64,000 bases of DNA from Paracoccaceae bacterium (GCA_028284605.1 JANQRL010000007.1:22037-86036); one strand, 5' to 3'; positions 16,844-25,823 are shown, counted from the stretch's first letter. Translations and numbers: made by a program. Notes: a model not told the origin generated them from the sequence alone.

Positions 16844-18031
16844 TCAGATCGCGCCGGCGTCGCGCAGCCGGGCGATCTCTGCGGGCGAGAAGCCGGCTTC
16901 CGCCAGCACCTCGCCCGTGTGGGCCCCGAGCTCCGGCGGCGGCGTGGTGACCGACGGCGCGGCGCCGTCGATCTTCACGCCGGTCTTGAGCGCGCGGATG
17001 GCGCGGCCGTTGGGCAGCTCATAGGTCGCCATCTGGTCGCGCTGAGCGACCTGGGGATGCGCGAGGGCCTCCTCGACGCTGAGGATGCGGCCGGCGGGGA
17101 TGCCGAGGGCGTTGAGTTCCTTCTCCCAATCGGCGGCGGGGCGGGTCATCAGGGCGCCTTCGATGGCCGCGTTCAGGGCGTCGCGGTTCGCCCGGCGATC
17201 CGGGCGGGTCGCGAAGCGGGGATCGGCCTTAAGATCGTGGAGGCCGAGATGGTCCGCGAGGGCCTCCCATTGCTCCTGCTTGTTGGCGGCGATGTTGAGG
17301 AGCCCGTCGGCGCATCGGTAGGCGGCGGAGGGCGCCGAGGTCAGGTTCTCGTTGCCCGCAGGCACCGGGGCGACGCCGCCGATCAGCAGGTTCGAGACCG
17401 CCCAGCCCATGGTGGCGAGCAGAGAATCGAGCATCGAGACGTCGATGAAGGCCCCGCGCTCGGGCGCGTTGAGCGCGGCGCAGATCGCCATCGCCGCGGT
17501 CAGGCCCCCCACCGTATCGGCCACCGGCCAGCCGGCCCTGAGCGGCGCGCTCTCGGCATCTCCGGTGATCGCCATCGCCCCGGACATGCCCTGCACGATC
17601 TGGTCATAGGCCGGGCGGTCCTTCAGCGGCCCGTCCTGGCCGAAGCCGGAGATCGCGCAGTAGATCAGCCTTGGATGGGCCGCGCGGAGCGTTTCCGGCC
17701 CGAGACCGAGCCGGCCCATCACGCCGGGGCGGAAGTTTTCGACCAGCACGTCGCAGGTGCCGGCGAGGCGCATCAGCACGTCGCGGCCGGCTTCCGTCTT
17801 CAAGTTCACCGTCGCCGACCGCTTGCCCGGGTTCGGGGCGAGGAAGGAGATCCCCATCCCCTCCGCCGAAAGCCCCTCATCCATGCCGAGTTGCCGCGCC
17901 AGATCGCCGCTGCCCGGGACCTCCACCTTGATCACATCGGCCCCGAGATGGGCGAGTTGGTGGGTGCAGAACGGCCCTGCGAGCACATTCGTGAGGTCGA
18001 GGACGCGGATGCCCTTTAGCGGGGCGGTCAT
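16844..18031 (-). CDS. CaiB/BaiF family CoA-transferase
   Basis: Family III CoA-transferase of 395 residues, which moves CoA between carboxylic acids through aspartyl-CoA intermediates. The N-terminal LKGIRVLDLTNVLAGPFCT is diagnostic. The catalytic Asp is expected in DRPAYDQIVQGMSG (about residue 160-170), preceded by SGFGQDGP. The start overlaps the DUF6476 stop (ATGA). Downstream come the TctCBA importer and AtuA-like genes, so it probably activates the imported acid (inference). Confidence 0.92.
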   Translation of the reverse strand: MTAPLKGIRVLDLTNVLAGPFCTHQLAHLGADVIKVEVPGSGDLARQLGMDEGLSAEGMGISFLAPNPGKRSATVNLKTEAGRDVLMRLAGTCDVLVENFRPGVMGRLGLGPETLRAAHPRLIYCAISGFGQDGPLKDRPAYDQIVQGMSGAMAITGDAESAPLRAGWPVADTVGGLTAAMAICAALNAPERGAFIDVSMLDSLLATMGWAVSNLLIGGVAPVPAGNENLTSAPSAAYRCADGLLNIAANKQEQWEALADHLGLHDLKADPRFATRPDRRANRDALNAAIEGALMTRPAADWEKELNALGIPAGRILSVEEALAHPQVAQRDQMATYELPNGRAIRALKTGVKIDGAAPSVTTPPPELGAHTGEVLAEAGFSPAEIARLRDAGAI

Positions 18032-18324
18032 TCGACGCTGATCTCCTGGCGGAGCTGCGAGGTGGCGCGGTCATAGATCAGGATGCGGTCGTCGCTGGTG
18101 ACCACCGCGAACCAGTCCGCTCCTTGGGTGAAGGCTACGGCGCTCACGCCCTCGGGCAGGGCGATGCGGTCCGGCAGCGGCAGCGGGTCGGCATTGAGCC
18201 GGATCACCAGAGCGGCGATAAGCACGACGAAGCCCACGATCATCGTGAGCGTCAGCGCCGTGACCAGCCGTTTCAGCCCGCGCAGGGAGGGGGGCAGGTC
18301 GGCTTCCTGAGGGGCCTCGTCCAT
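18028..18324 (-). CDS. DUF6476 family membrane protein
   Basis: The protein has 98 residues with one transmembrane helix (about 19-41, LVTALTLTMIVGFVVLIAALV) and a C-terminal beta-rich domain (ISAVAFTQGADWFAVVTSDDRILIYDRATSQL) that would face the periplasm. It is conserved beside rluD in Rhodobacterales. The ATG at 18324 shares the CCATGG site with the divergent rluD start; in-frame ATGs at 18336 and 18351 are alternatives. Confidence 0.8.
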   Translation of the reverse strand: MDEAPQEADLPPSLRGLKRLVTALTLTMIVGFVVLIAALVIRLNADPLPLPDRIALPEGVSAVAFTQGADWFAVVTSDDRILIYDRATSQLRQEISVE

Positions 18325-19357
18325 GGGCACGACCATCCTGCGGTTTTCCATCGGCGCCGATCCGCCGTCGCGCCTTGATAAGGCCCTCGCCCGCGATGTG
18401 CCAGAGCAGGCGGCGCTGAGCCGGTCGCGGCTGGCGCGGCTGATCGAGGCCGGGGCGGTGCGGGTGAACGGGGCGGTGGCCGGCGATGTGAAGGCCCGGA
18501 TAGGGGTCGGGGATAGGGTAGAGATCGCGCTGGAAGAGGCGGTCGAGAGCCACATGGCGCCCGAGGCGATCCCGCTCGATATCGTCCACGAGGATGCCGA
18601 TCTGATCGTGGTGAACAAACCTCCGGGCATGGTGGTGCATCCGGCGCCGGGGACGCCGTCGGGCACTCTGGTCAACGCGCTCCTGGCCCATTGTGGGGAG
18701 AGCCTGTCGGGCGTCGGCGGGGTACAGCGGCCCGGCATCGTGCACCGGATCGACAAGGACACGTCGGGCCTCTTGGTGGTGGCCAAGAGCGATGCGGCTC
18801 ATCGGGGTCTCGCGGCGCAGTTCGAGGCGCATAGCGTCGAACGGCGCTATCTGGCGCTCTGCCACGGCGTGCCGGAGCCGGGCGATCCGCGTCTGCGCGG
18901 GTTGCGCGGCGTGTCCGTGGAGACGGGTGGCGTGGTTCGCATTGCGACCGGGCTCGACAGGCACCGCCATGACCGGCAGCGCCAGGCCGTGGTCTGGGAG
19001 ACGGGCCGTCATGCGGTCACGCGGGTGTCAGTGGTGGAGCGGTTCGGGGCACCCGCCGTCGCGGCGCTGGTCGCGTGCCGGCTGGAGACCGGGCGGACGC
19101 ATCAGATCCGGGTCCATATGGCCTATGCCGGGCACGGGCTCATAGGCGATCCGGTTTATGGCGGGCGGCGGAGGCTCTCTGGTCGGAGCTTGCCGGAGCA
19201 GGGAGTGGAGGCGGCGGCCGCCTTTGGCCGTCAGGCGCTTCATGCGGCGACGTTGGGTTTCGTACATCCAGTCTCGGGCGAGGCGATGCAGTTCGAGGCG
19301 GCGTTGCCGGAGGACATTTCGGGGCTGCTCGGCGCAATTCGGGGAAGAGTGGCCTGA
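18323..19357 (+). CDS. rluD: Ribosomal large subunit pseudouridine synthase (RluA/RluD family)
   Basis: Converts uridines of 23S rRNA helix 69 to pseudouridine if it is the RluD orthologue. The protein has 344 residues: an S4 RNA-binding domain (SRSRLARLIEAGAVRVNG, ~30-50), catalytic Asp144 in HRIDKDTSGLLVVAK, and ETGRTHQIRVHM further on. The ATG lies in a CCATGG shared with the divergent DUF6476 gene, leaving no separate upstream leader. The DUF6476-rluD-rpoH order is common in this lineage. Confidence 0.93.
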   Translation: MGTTILRFSIGADPPSRLDKALARDVPEQAALSRSRLARLIEAGAVRVNGAVAGDVKARIGVGDRVEIALEEAVESHMAPEAIPLDIVHEDADLIVVNKPPGMVVHPAPGTPSGTLVNALLAHCGESLSGVGGVQRPGIVHRIDKDTSGLLVVAKSDAAHRGLAAQFEAHSVERRYLALCHGVPEPGDPRLRGLRGVSVETGGVVRIATGLDRHRHDRQRQAVVWETGRHAVTRVSVVERFGAPAVAALVACRLETGRTHQIRVHMAYAGHGLIGDPVYGGRRRLSGRSLPEQGVEAAAAFGRQALHAATLGFVHPVSGEAMQFEAALPEDISGLLGAIRGRVA

Positions 19358-19420
19358 CTAAGCAATGGCGTTCGGCATGAGTTCTGCCGTCCGCGCTGAT
19401 CCCAGCCGAGGTTTGAGCTA

Positions 19421-19587
19421 TGCGGCGCGGAACAGAGGCGAAGCCGGCCGCGCAGCGACGGGCCGCCCCCCGGACCGGCGATTGGGTGACGTTAGCACGC
19501 CGCTCAGGCTTCGTTCGGATGTGGCCGGGATAAAGCGCATCGAACACCTGTCGGGTCGCCGATCCGCGGCCCGTCGATGAGCGGCCT
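19421..19587. mobile_element. MITE-like repeat, copy 1
   Basis: This 167-base segment is nearly identical to 49709-49876 in the same orientation; the first ~75 bases differ at only a few positions. It contains 20-base inverted repeats at 19446-19465 and 19567-19586 (two mismatches in this copy) enclosing about 100 bases. It encodes no protein and sits in the rluD-rpoH gap. Confidence 0.75.
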
Positions 19588-19742
19588 ACGACCTTCCAGC
19601 TACTCACTCGGGCAATGATGGCCTTGGGCCTTGGTACGCGCCCGATTGAAATGCGGCTTACTTGTGCGTGAATGCACTGAAATTGCACTAACGCTCGTCG
19701 TTATGTGCGTTATCTTTCCGTTAAGAATTCGCTGTCACTGGT

Positions 19743-19771
19743 CTTGAACGGCTCCGATAGCGCCACCATAT
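19743..19771 (+). promoter_or_regulatory. rpoH promoter with heat-shock (sigma-32) and sigma-70 features
   Basis: CTTGAA (19743-19748) and CCATAT (19766-19771) are 17 bases apart, 33 bases before the rpoH ATG. CTTGAA plus a CC-rich CCATAT -10 fits the sigma-32 consensus (CTTGAA...CCCCATNT). TTGAAC/CATATC also fits a housekeeping promoter, so autoregulation is possible. Confidence 0.5.
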
Positions 19772-19803
19772 CCATGTTAACCCCATAAACATTGGGAGGG
19801 GAC

Positions 19804-20703
19804 ATGTCGACTTACGCAAATCTCCCGGCGCCCTCGCCGGAACAGGGACTGAACCGCTACCTTCAGGAAATCCGCCGGTTCCCGATGCTGGAGCCGGAGG
19901 AGGAATACATGCTGGCCAAGCGCTGGGTTGAACAGGAGGATACCGCCTCCGCCCACAAGATGGTGACCAGCCACCTGCGCCTCGCCGCCAAGATCGCCAT
20001 GGGCTATCGCGGCTACGGGCTGCCCCAGGCCGAGGTCATCTCCGAGGCCAATGTGGGTCTGATGCAGGCGGTGAAACGCTTCGACCCGGAAAAGGGCTTC
20101 CGGCTCGCCACCTATGCGATGTGGTGGATCCGGGCCTCGATCCAGGAATACATCCTGCGGTCCTGGTCCCTGGTGAAGCTTGGGACAACCTCGGCGCAGA
20201 AGAAGCTCTTCTTCAACCTGCGCAAGGCCAAGGCCCGGATCGGCGCGCTGGAAGACGGCGACCTGCGTCCGGAGAATGTCGAGCGCATCGCCCACGATCT
20301 CGGCGTGACCGAGGACGAGGTGATCTCGATGAACCGGCGCCTGTCCGGCGGCGACGCCTCGCTCAATGCCCAGATCGGCGGGCCAGAGGGCGAGGGGGCC
20401 ACGCAATGGCAGGACTGGCTCGAGGACGAGGATGCCGACCAGGCGACGGCCTATGCCGAGCGCGACGAGCTTGAGGCCCGGCGCGAGCTGCTGGCCGAGG
20501 CGATGGATGTGCTGAACGACCGCGAGAAGGACATTCTGGTGCAGCGCCGGCTCTCCGACGAGACGGTGACGCTGGAGGATCTGTCCGGCCAGTACGATGT
20601 CAGCCGCGAGCGCATCCGCCAGATCGAGGTGCGGGCCTTCGAGAAGCTGCAGAAGCGGATGAAGGACCTCGCCAAGGAAAAGGGCATGCTGACCCCGGCG
20701 TGA
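19804..20703 (+). CDS. rpoH: RNA polymerase sigma factor RpoH (sigma-32)
   Basis: Heat-shock sigma factor of 299 residues. Region 2 is complete (SHLRLAAKIAMGYRGYGLPQAEVISEANVGLMQAV and FRLATYAMWWIRASIQEYILRSW, each split here by a short gap). The RpoH box QKKLFFNLR, diagnostic for sigma-32, is at about residue 132-140, and region 4 contains VSRERIRQIEVRAFEKL. ATG 19804 follows GGGAGGGG. It is transcribed alone and ends at a good intrinsic terminator. Confidence 0.97.
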   Translation: MSTYANLPAPSPEQGLNRYLQEIRRFPMLEPEEEYMLAKRWVEQEDTASAHKMVTSHLRLAAKIAMGYRGYGLPQAEVISEANVGLMQAVKRFDPEKGFRLATYAMWWIRASIQEYILRSWSLVKLGTTSAQKKLFFNLRKAKARIGALEDGDLRPENVERIAHDLGVTEDEVISMNRRLSGGDASLNAQIGGPEGEGATQWQDWLEDEDADQATAYAERDELEARRELLAEAMDVLNDREKDILVQRRLSDETVTLEDLSGQYDVSRERIRQIEVRAFEKLQKRMKDLAKEKGMLTPA

Positions 20704-20732
20704 CCCGCGCCGCACGGCAACCTGTCGAGACG

Positions 20733-20764
20733 GCCCGGACCCGTTGATGAGGTCCGGGCTTTTT
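20733..20764 (+). terminator. Intrinsic terminator of rpoH
   Basis: GCCCGGACC pairs perfectly with GGTCCGGGC (9 bp, 9-base loop) and is followed directly by TTTTT, 30 bases after the rpoH stop. Confidence 0.9.
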
Positions 20765-20940
20765 GCGGTTCCTGACCCGCTTTCCGCCGGCCGGCTCCTG
20801 ATCCCATCGGGGCCTTTCGACCGGGCCGCCCTCGCCTAGCCCGGCCCATATGTTACCCGTCCGTGGGTTGTCACAAGGATCGCTGCTTGCTTGGCTTCCG
20901 TCGCAGGCCGGGTATTGTCGCCGCAAGGGAGGGCCGCGAG

Positions 20941-21915
20941 ATGACCGATCCGATCCGCTGGGGAATCCTCGGTGCCGCGAAATTCGCTCGCGAATGGATG
21001 GGTCCGGCGATCCATGCCGCAGACGGCGCCGAGCTTTGGGCGCTCGCGACCTCATCGCAGGACAAGGCGCGGCCGTTTTCGGCCTTCGCACCCGGACTCC
21101 GGGTCCATGACAGCTACGAGGCGCTGCTCGCCGATCCGGAGATCGATGCGGTCTATATCCCGCTGCCGAACCATCTCCATGTCGAGTGGACGCTCAGAGC
21201 ATTGGACGCAGGCAAGCATGTGCTCTGCGAGAAGCCGCTCTGCCTTTCCGCCGATCAGTTCGACGCGGTCATCGCCCGGCGCGATTCGACCGGCCTTCTG
21301 GCCGCCGAGGCCTACATGATCGTCCATCATCCGCAATGGCAGCGCGCGCGCGACTTGATCCGCGGCGGCGCGATCGGCGATCTGGTTCATGCCGACGCGG
21401 TGTTCTCCTACGACAATAGCTCCGATCCCGCAAACTATCGCAATGATGGTGCAAGGGGCGGCGGCGGCCTGCCCGATATCGGCGTCTACGCGTTCGGTTC
21501 GGTGCGCTGGGTGACGGGACAGGAGCCGGAGACGATCGACCATGCCGACATCCGCTTTCAGAACGGCGCGGATACCTTCGCTTCCGTCGTGGCGCGGTTT
21601 CCGGACTTCACCTATACCGGCCTGGTCTCGATGCGGATGTTTCCGCGCCAGCGAGTGACCTTCCACGGTACCGGCGGCGCCCTCGAGCTGAACTGTCCGT
21701 TCAATCCGCTGGTACACGGGCAGGCGGAACTTCGCCTCTCGTCCGGCGATCCGCTGAGTGTCACCGACGAGCGCTTTCCGGGGGTGAACCAATATGTCCT
21801 GCAGGTAGAAGCCTTCGGGCGCTCAATCCGCGACGGCGCACCCTATCCCTGGATCCTCGAAGACGCCCGCGGCACCCAGGCGATGATCGACATGGTCTTT
21901 GCGGCCGGCCTATAG
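20941..21915 (+). CDS. Gfo/Idh/MocA family NAD(P)-dependent oxidoreductase
   Basis: The protein has 324 residues. The N-terminal Rossmann fold has IRWGILGAAKFAREW (GxGxxG-like), then the family motif CEKPL in KHVLCEKPLCLSADQF (Lys of EKP is the usual catalytic/cofactor residue) and GGGLPDIGVYAF with a conserved Asp and Tyr. Substrates in this family are sugars, inositols or dihydrodiols; this one cannot be assigned. ATG 20941 follows GGGAGGGCCGCGAG. Monocistronic in appearance. Confidence 0.88.
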   Translation: MTDPIRWGILGAAKFAREWMGPAIHAADGAELWALATSSQDKARPFSAFAPGLRVHDSYEALLADPEIDAVYIPLPNHLHVEWTLRALDAGKHVLCEKPLCLSADQFDAVIARRDSTGLLAAEAYMIVHHPQWQRARDLIRGGAIGDLVHADAVFSYDNSSDPANYRNDGARGGGGLPDIGVYAFGSVRWVTGQEPETIDHADIRFQNGADTFASVVARFPDFTYTGLVSMRMFPRQRVTFHGTGGALELNCPFNPLVHGQAELRLSSGDPLSVTDERFPGVNQYVLQVEAFGRSIRDGAPYPWILEDARGTQAMIDMVFAAGL

Positions 21916-21978
21916 ATGCGAGGGGTGCGGTCCGCGCCGCGGCCATGGTAAAGTGCGACGGATAGAAGGAAGCCTGCC

Positions 21979-22287
21979 ATGACCGACCAAGACCACGACC
22001 CGATCGAGGGCCGCCTGCACGGTGAGCAGATCGAACCGGAAACACCGGACAGTCTCGGCCTGCGCCTGCTCTACATGATCCTGATCGCGCTGATGATCAG
22101 CCTGGCCCAGACCGTGCTGACCATGGTGACGGTGATCCAGTTCGTCATCATGCTGATCAATGGCCGCGCGCCGAACGAGCGGCTGGCGGAGTTCGGCACC
22201 GATCTTGGCATCTGGATCGCCAAGGCGGCCCGGTTCCAGACCGCGGCGAGCGAAGTGAAGCCCTGGCCCTGGACGGAGCTCGACTGA
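21979..22287 (+). CDS. DUF4389 domain protein
   Basis: The protein has 102 residues. A short acidic N terminus precedes one long hydrophobic segment (about 28-60, LGLRLLYMILIALMISLAQ onward), then NGRAPNERLAEFGTDLGIWI, characteristic of DUF4389 inner-membrane proteins in this group. The function is unknown. Preceded by AAGGAAG. The gene ends 13 bases before twin-hairpin element D. Confidence 0.8.
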   Translation: MTDQDHDPIEGRLHGEQIEPETPDSLGLRLLYMILIALMISLAQTVLTMVTVIQFVIMLINGRAPNERLAEFGTDLGIWIAKAARFQTAASEVKPWPWTELD

Positions 22288-22300
22288 CGCTGGGCGCGGG

Positions 22301-22348
22301 CGGATTTCGATCCGAAATCCGTCGACGATTTCCGGATCGGAAATCGTC
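22301..22348. repeat. Twin-hairpin element D
   Basis: Hairpin 1 (22301-22321) has arms CGGATTTCG and CGAAATCCG around ATC. Hairpin 2 (22324-22348) has arms GACGATTTCCG and CGGAAATCGTC around GAT. Both arm pairs are perfect. It lies between two convergent genes, DUF4389 and the methyltransferase. Confidence 0.75.
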
Positions 22349-22354
22349 TCCCGC

Positions 22355-22969
22355 TCAGACCTTACGGAAGATCATCGCGAGGCCACGGTCGGTCCCGTGA
22401 TCGTGGTCAGTCCTGTCGTAGATCGCGTATTCGCGGAAGCTGAGCGGCCCGATAGCGCCCGCGGCCTGCAACCGGGCGAGCGCCGAGCCGAACCCCGCGC
22501 CGTCATAAACCGCCGGGATCGTCCCGCAGACGAAGAGCGCGCCGGGCCGGGTCACCCGCAGAAGCTCCGGCAGGCAGACCGGCCCGACATGGCCATGAGT
22601 AAAGGTCCCTGAACTGACCACCCCGCCATAGCTGGCGTCCTCGAGCGGCAGTCTACCGGTCAGGTCTCCCTGAACGGTGCGCCGGTAGATGCCCTTGCGG
22701 GCAGCGACGGCCAGCATCTCGGGGCTGAAGTCGAGCGCGTCGGCCTCCAGCCCGCCGAGATGCTCGGCCAGCAGCCCGGTTCCCGCACCGACATCGAGCA
22801 CGGGCGTGGCGCCGTCGCAAAGCGCGCGGAAGATCCCGGCGATATGGCGCGGCGCGGCATAGCCCAGGGCGGCACCGAAACTCTCGTCGTAGGTCTCGGC
22901 CCAGTCCCGATAGAGCGCCCGCGCCTCGTCCGGCCCGTCGATGGCATAAGCCTTTTCGAGGTCGGACAC
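22355..22969 (-). CDS. SAM-dependent methyltransferase (class I)
   Basis: The protein has 204 residues. Motif I is VLDVGAGTGLLAEHLGG at about 58-75, followed by DALDFSPEML (acidic residue binding SAM ribose), and SSGTFTHGHVGP replaces the usual motif IV. The substrate is unknown; it resembles TPR/UbiE-type small-molecule methyltransferases. It starts 4 bases after the pepF stop, so the two form an operon. Confidence 0.85.
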   Translation of the reverse strand: MSDLEKAYAIDGPDEARALYRDWAETYDESFGAALGYAAPRHIAGIFRALCDGATPVLDVGAGTGLLAEHLGGLEADALDFSPEMLAVAARKGIYRRTVQGDLTGRLPLEDASYGGVVSSGTFTHGHVGPVCLPELLRVTRPGALFVCGTIPAVYDGAGFGSALARLQAAGAIGPLSFREYAIYDRTDHDHGTDRGLAMIFRKV

Positions 22970-22973
22970 CGGA

Positions 22974-24788
22974 TCAGCCCTCCATCGCCTCCAACTCGTC
23001 GATGAAGCCTTCGATCATGCCGAGCCCCTTGTCCCAGAAGGCCGGGTCGGAGGCGTCGAGGCCGAAGGGGGCGAGAAGCTCTTTGTGGTGCTTCGATCCG
23101 CCCGCCTTGAGCATGTCGAAGTACTTCTCCTGGAAGCCCTCGGGCGCGACCTCGTAGGCGGCGTAGAGCGCATTCACGAGGCCGTCGCCGAACGCGTAGG
23201 CGTAGACGTAGAACGGCGAATGGACGAAATGCGGGATATAGGCCCAGAAGGTCTCATACCCTTCGGCGAAGTCGAAGATGGGCCCGAGGCTTTCGGCCTG
23301 CACCGACATCCAGAGCGCGTTGATATCGTCCGGCGTCAGTTCCCCGGCGCGGCGGGCGTCGTGGAGCTTGCACTCGAAATCGTAGAAGGCGATCTGCCGC
23401 ACCACCGTGTTGATCATGTCCTCGACCTTGCCGGCGAGCAGGACCTTGCGCTCCTCGGGGCTCTCGGCGCCGTCGAGCAGCTTGCGGAAGGTCAGCATCT
23501 CGCCGAAGACCGAGGCCGTTTCGGCCAGGGTCAGGGGGGTGGAGGATAGAAGCTCACCCTGACCGGCGGCCAGCACCTGATGAACGCCGTGCCCCAGTTC
23601 ATGAGCCAGGGTCATCACGTCCCGCGGTTTGCCGAGATAGTTCAGCATCACATAGGGGTGGACTTCGGTCACCGTCGGGTGGGCAAAGGCCCCGGGCGCC
23701 TTGCCCGGCTTCACGCCGGCATCGATCCAGCCTTTGTCGAAAAAGGGCTGGGCCAGATCGGCCAGGGCCGGGTCGAAGGCGGCATAGGCTTCCATCACCG
23801 TGCTCCACGCCTCGTCCCAGCCGATGGTCCGGTCGCTCTCCATCGGCAGCGGTGCGTTGCGGTCCCAGACCTGCATCCGGTCGAGGCCGAGCCAGCCGGC
23901 CTTGAGCGTGTAGTAGCGGTGCGAGAGGTGCGGATAGGCGGCGACGACGGCGTTGCGCAGGGCCTCCACCACCTCCGGCTCCACATGGTTGGCGAGGTGC
24001 CGCCCGGTCTGCGGCGTCGGCATGCCGCGCCAGCGGTCCTCGACCTCCTTGTCCTTGGCGAGCGTGTTGTGGACCCGGGCGAAGGTCTTGAGATTGGCGC
24101 CGAAGACTTCGGCCAGAGCGCGGACCGCCGCTTCGCGCTTGGACCGGTCCTGTTCCTGCATCAGGTTCAGCGTGGCCTCGATGCCGAGCTCCTCGCCGTC
24201 CACATCGAAGGTGAGCCCGGCAATGGTCTCGTCGAACAGCTTGTTCCACGCGCTCGGACCCACAACCGACATATCGTGCAGGAATTTTTCGAGCTCATCG
24301 GAAAGCTGATAGGGCTTCAGCGCGCGCATCCGGTCGAAGACCGGCCGGTAGCGGGCGAGATCGGCATTGGCGGCGAGCAGTCCCGTCAGGTGGTCGTCGT
24401 CGAGGCGGTTGACTTCGAGGGACCAGAAGACGAGCGGCGTGGTGAAGCCGGTGATCCTGTCCTGACAATCGGAGTAGAACTTGGCGCGCTCGGCATCGGT
24501 GGTGATCTGGTAGTAGCGCAGCCCCGCGAAGGACATGATGCGGCCCGCGATGATGTCGATGCGCTCGTAGCGCTGCACCGCTTCGAGCATCGCCGCGGCG
24601 TCGAGGGTGCCGAGCTTGCCTTCGTAATCGGACGCGAAACCGGCGCAGGCTTGCTCCAGCCAGTCCATGTCGCGGGTGAGTTCCTGCGCGTCCGGGGCCG
24701 GGTAGAGATCGGTCAGGTCCCATTCCGGCAGGTCGCCCAGGGCCTCTCCCCCATTGGCATTGGCGTCGAAAACGGGGGAGCGGGTCAT
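22974..24788 (-). CDS. pepF: Oligoendopeptidase F (M3 metallopeptidase)
   Basis: Cytoplasmic zinc peptidase of 604 residues that degrades short peptides. The zinc motif HELGH starts at about residue 396 in TLAHELGHGVHQVLA, with the downstream Glu in AETASVFGE. ATG 24788 has GAGG closely upstream and gives MTRSPVFDANAN; an in-frame ATG at 24800 adds four residues. Further upstream in-frame codons encode an Arg/Pro-rich leader and overlap the neighbouring gene, so they are unlikely. Confidence 0.94.
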   Translation of the reverse strand: MTRSPVFDANANGGEALGDLPEWDLTDLYPAPDAQELTRDMDWLEQACAGFASDYEGKLGTLDAAAMLEAVQRYERIDIIAGRIMSFAGLRYYQITTDAERAKFYSDCQDRITGFTTPLVFWSLEVNRLDDDHLTGLLAANADLARYRPVFDRMRALKPYQLSDELEKFLHDMSVVGPSAWNKLFDETIAGLTFDVDGEELGIEATLNLMQEQDRSKREAAVRALAEVFGANLKTFARVHNTLAKDKEVEDRWRGMPTPQTGRHLANHVEPEVVEALRNAVVAAYPHLSHRYYTLKAGWLGLDRMQVWDRNAPLPMESDRTIGWDEAWSTVMEAYAAFDPALADLAQPFFDKGWIDAGVKPGKAPGAFAHPTVTEVHPYVMLNYLGKPRDVMTLAHELGHGVHQVLAAGQGELLSSTPLTLAETASVFGEMLTFRKLLDGAESPEERKVLLAGKVEDMINTVVRQIAFYDFECKLHDARRAGELTPDDINALWMSVQAESLGPIFDFAEGYETFWAYIPHFVHSPFYVYAYAFGDGLVNALYAAYEVAPEGFQEKYFDMLKAGGSKHHKELLAPFGLDASDPAFWDKGLGMIEGFIDELEAMEG

Positions 24789-24850
24789 GGCGGGCCTCAT
24801 GGGTTGGATTGCGCCTGATATAGGCCCCCGACGCGGCGGGGAAAACCGGC

Positions 24851-25729
24851 TCAGGCGAAGTAGAGCCGGACGGGGGTATCGACGAGGATGCGGCGGCGGG
24901 TATCGGCGTCGGTCACGACGCGGTGGAAGGCATCGAGAAGCACGGCCGCCCGGGGCATCCCCGCACCGTTCAGCATGATATGGGGCCAGTCGGAGCCCCA
25001 TAGGCAACGCTCCGGATTGGCGGCGACCAGTGCCGCGACATGGGTATCGGCGGTGTCGTAGGGCGCGTCGCAGAGGCGGTAGAGGCCGGAGAGCTTCACA
25101 TAAGCCTGCCCCTCGCCGACGAGTCGCAGCAGGGTCTGGAACCCCGGCTCGCCGATGCCGGCGGCGAGGTCTGGCCAGCCGATATGGTCGAAGACGACCG
25201 GGACCGGCAGGGCAGCGATGTCGGGCGCAAGCTCGGCCATGTGGCGGTGGGCGTTCATCAGCATCTGGATATGTAGCCCGCGCTCGGCCAGGCGCGGGGC
25301 CATGGCCTTCACCCCCGCCCAGCTCAGCACCCCGCCATGGACGTAGTTGAGCCGGACGCCGCGCAGGTTCTGCGCCACGAGCAGGTCGAGTGCGGCGTCA
25401 CCGGCGCCGTCGGGCACGAGGCCGATCCCCCGTGCCTCCGGCCCGAGGCGGCGCACGGCTTCGGCGGTCACGGTATTGTCGGTGCCATAGAAGATCGACT
25501 GGACGACCACCGTGCGCCGCATCCCGAGCGCGGCGAGATGGGCCCGGAACCGGTCGAGATAGCTGTCGAGGGTTTCACCGGAAGCGGGGTCCTCGATCCG
25601 GCCATCGTAGAGCGGGTATTCCCCGGATCCGCCGAGCAGATGGACATGGGCGTCGCAGGCACCCTCGGGGACGGCTTCTGTCGGGGCTTTTGGCGCGGGT
25701 GGCAGAGGGGCCTCGGGCAGGGCGTTCAT
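24851..25729 (-). CDS. Amidohydrolase family protein (PDC hydrolase / galactarolactone isomerase-like)
   Basis: TIM-barrel metal hydrolase of 292 residues. Visible features are CDAHVHLLGG (H-x-H metal site) at about 25-34, VFDHIGWPD and CLWGSDWPH near the C terminus, as in amidohydrolase family 2 (2-pyrone-4,6-dicarboxylate lactonase, D-galactarolactone isomerase, 4-sulfomuconolactone hydrolase). The likely reaction is lactone hydrolysis or isomerisation, substrate open. Preceded on the same strand by glpR, 94 bases away, and followed by pepF, 62 bases away. Confidence 0.82.
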   Translation of the reverse strand: MNALPEAPLPPAPKAPTEAVPEGACDAHVHLLGGSGEYPLYDGRIEDPASGETLDSYLDRFRAHLAALGMRRTVVVQSIFYGTDNTVTAEAVRRLGPEARGIGLVPDGAGDAALDLLVAQNLRGVRLNYVHGGVLSWAGVKAMAPRLAERGLHIQMLMNAHRHMAELAPDIAALPVPVVFDHIGWPDLAAGIGEPGFQTLLRLVGEGQAYVKLSGLYRLCDAPYDTADTHVAALVAANPERCLWGSDWPHIMLNGAGMPRAAVLLDAFHRVVTDADTRRRILVDTPVRLYFA

Positions 25730-25823
25730 GGGCAGAGGGGTATCAGGCCGGACGGGCCTTGCAAGGCGGGACGTCGGACTCTTTGGACGGTGTCGCGGCG
25801 ATGAGCCGTCCGGCGGCTCCGGC

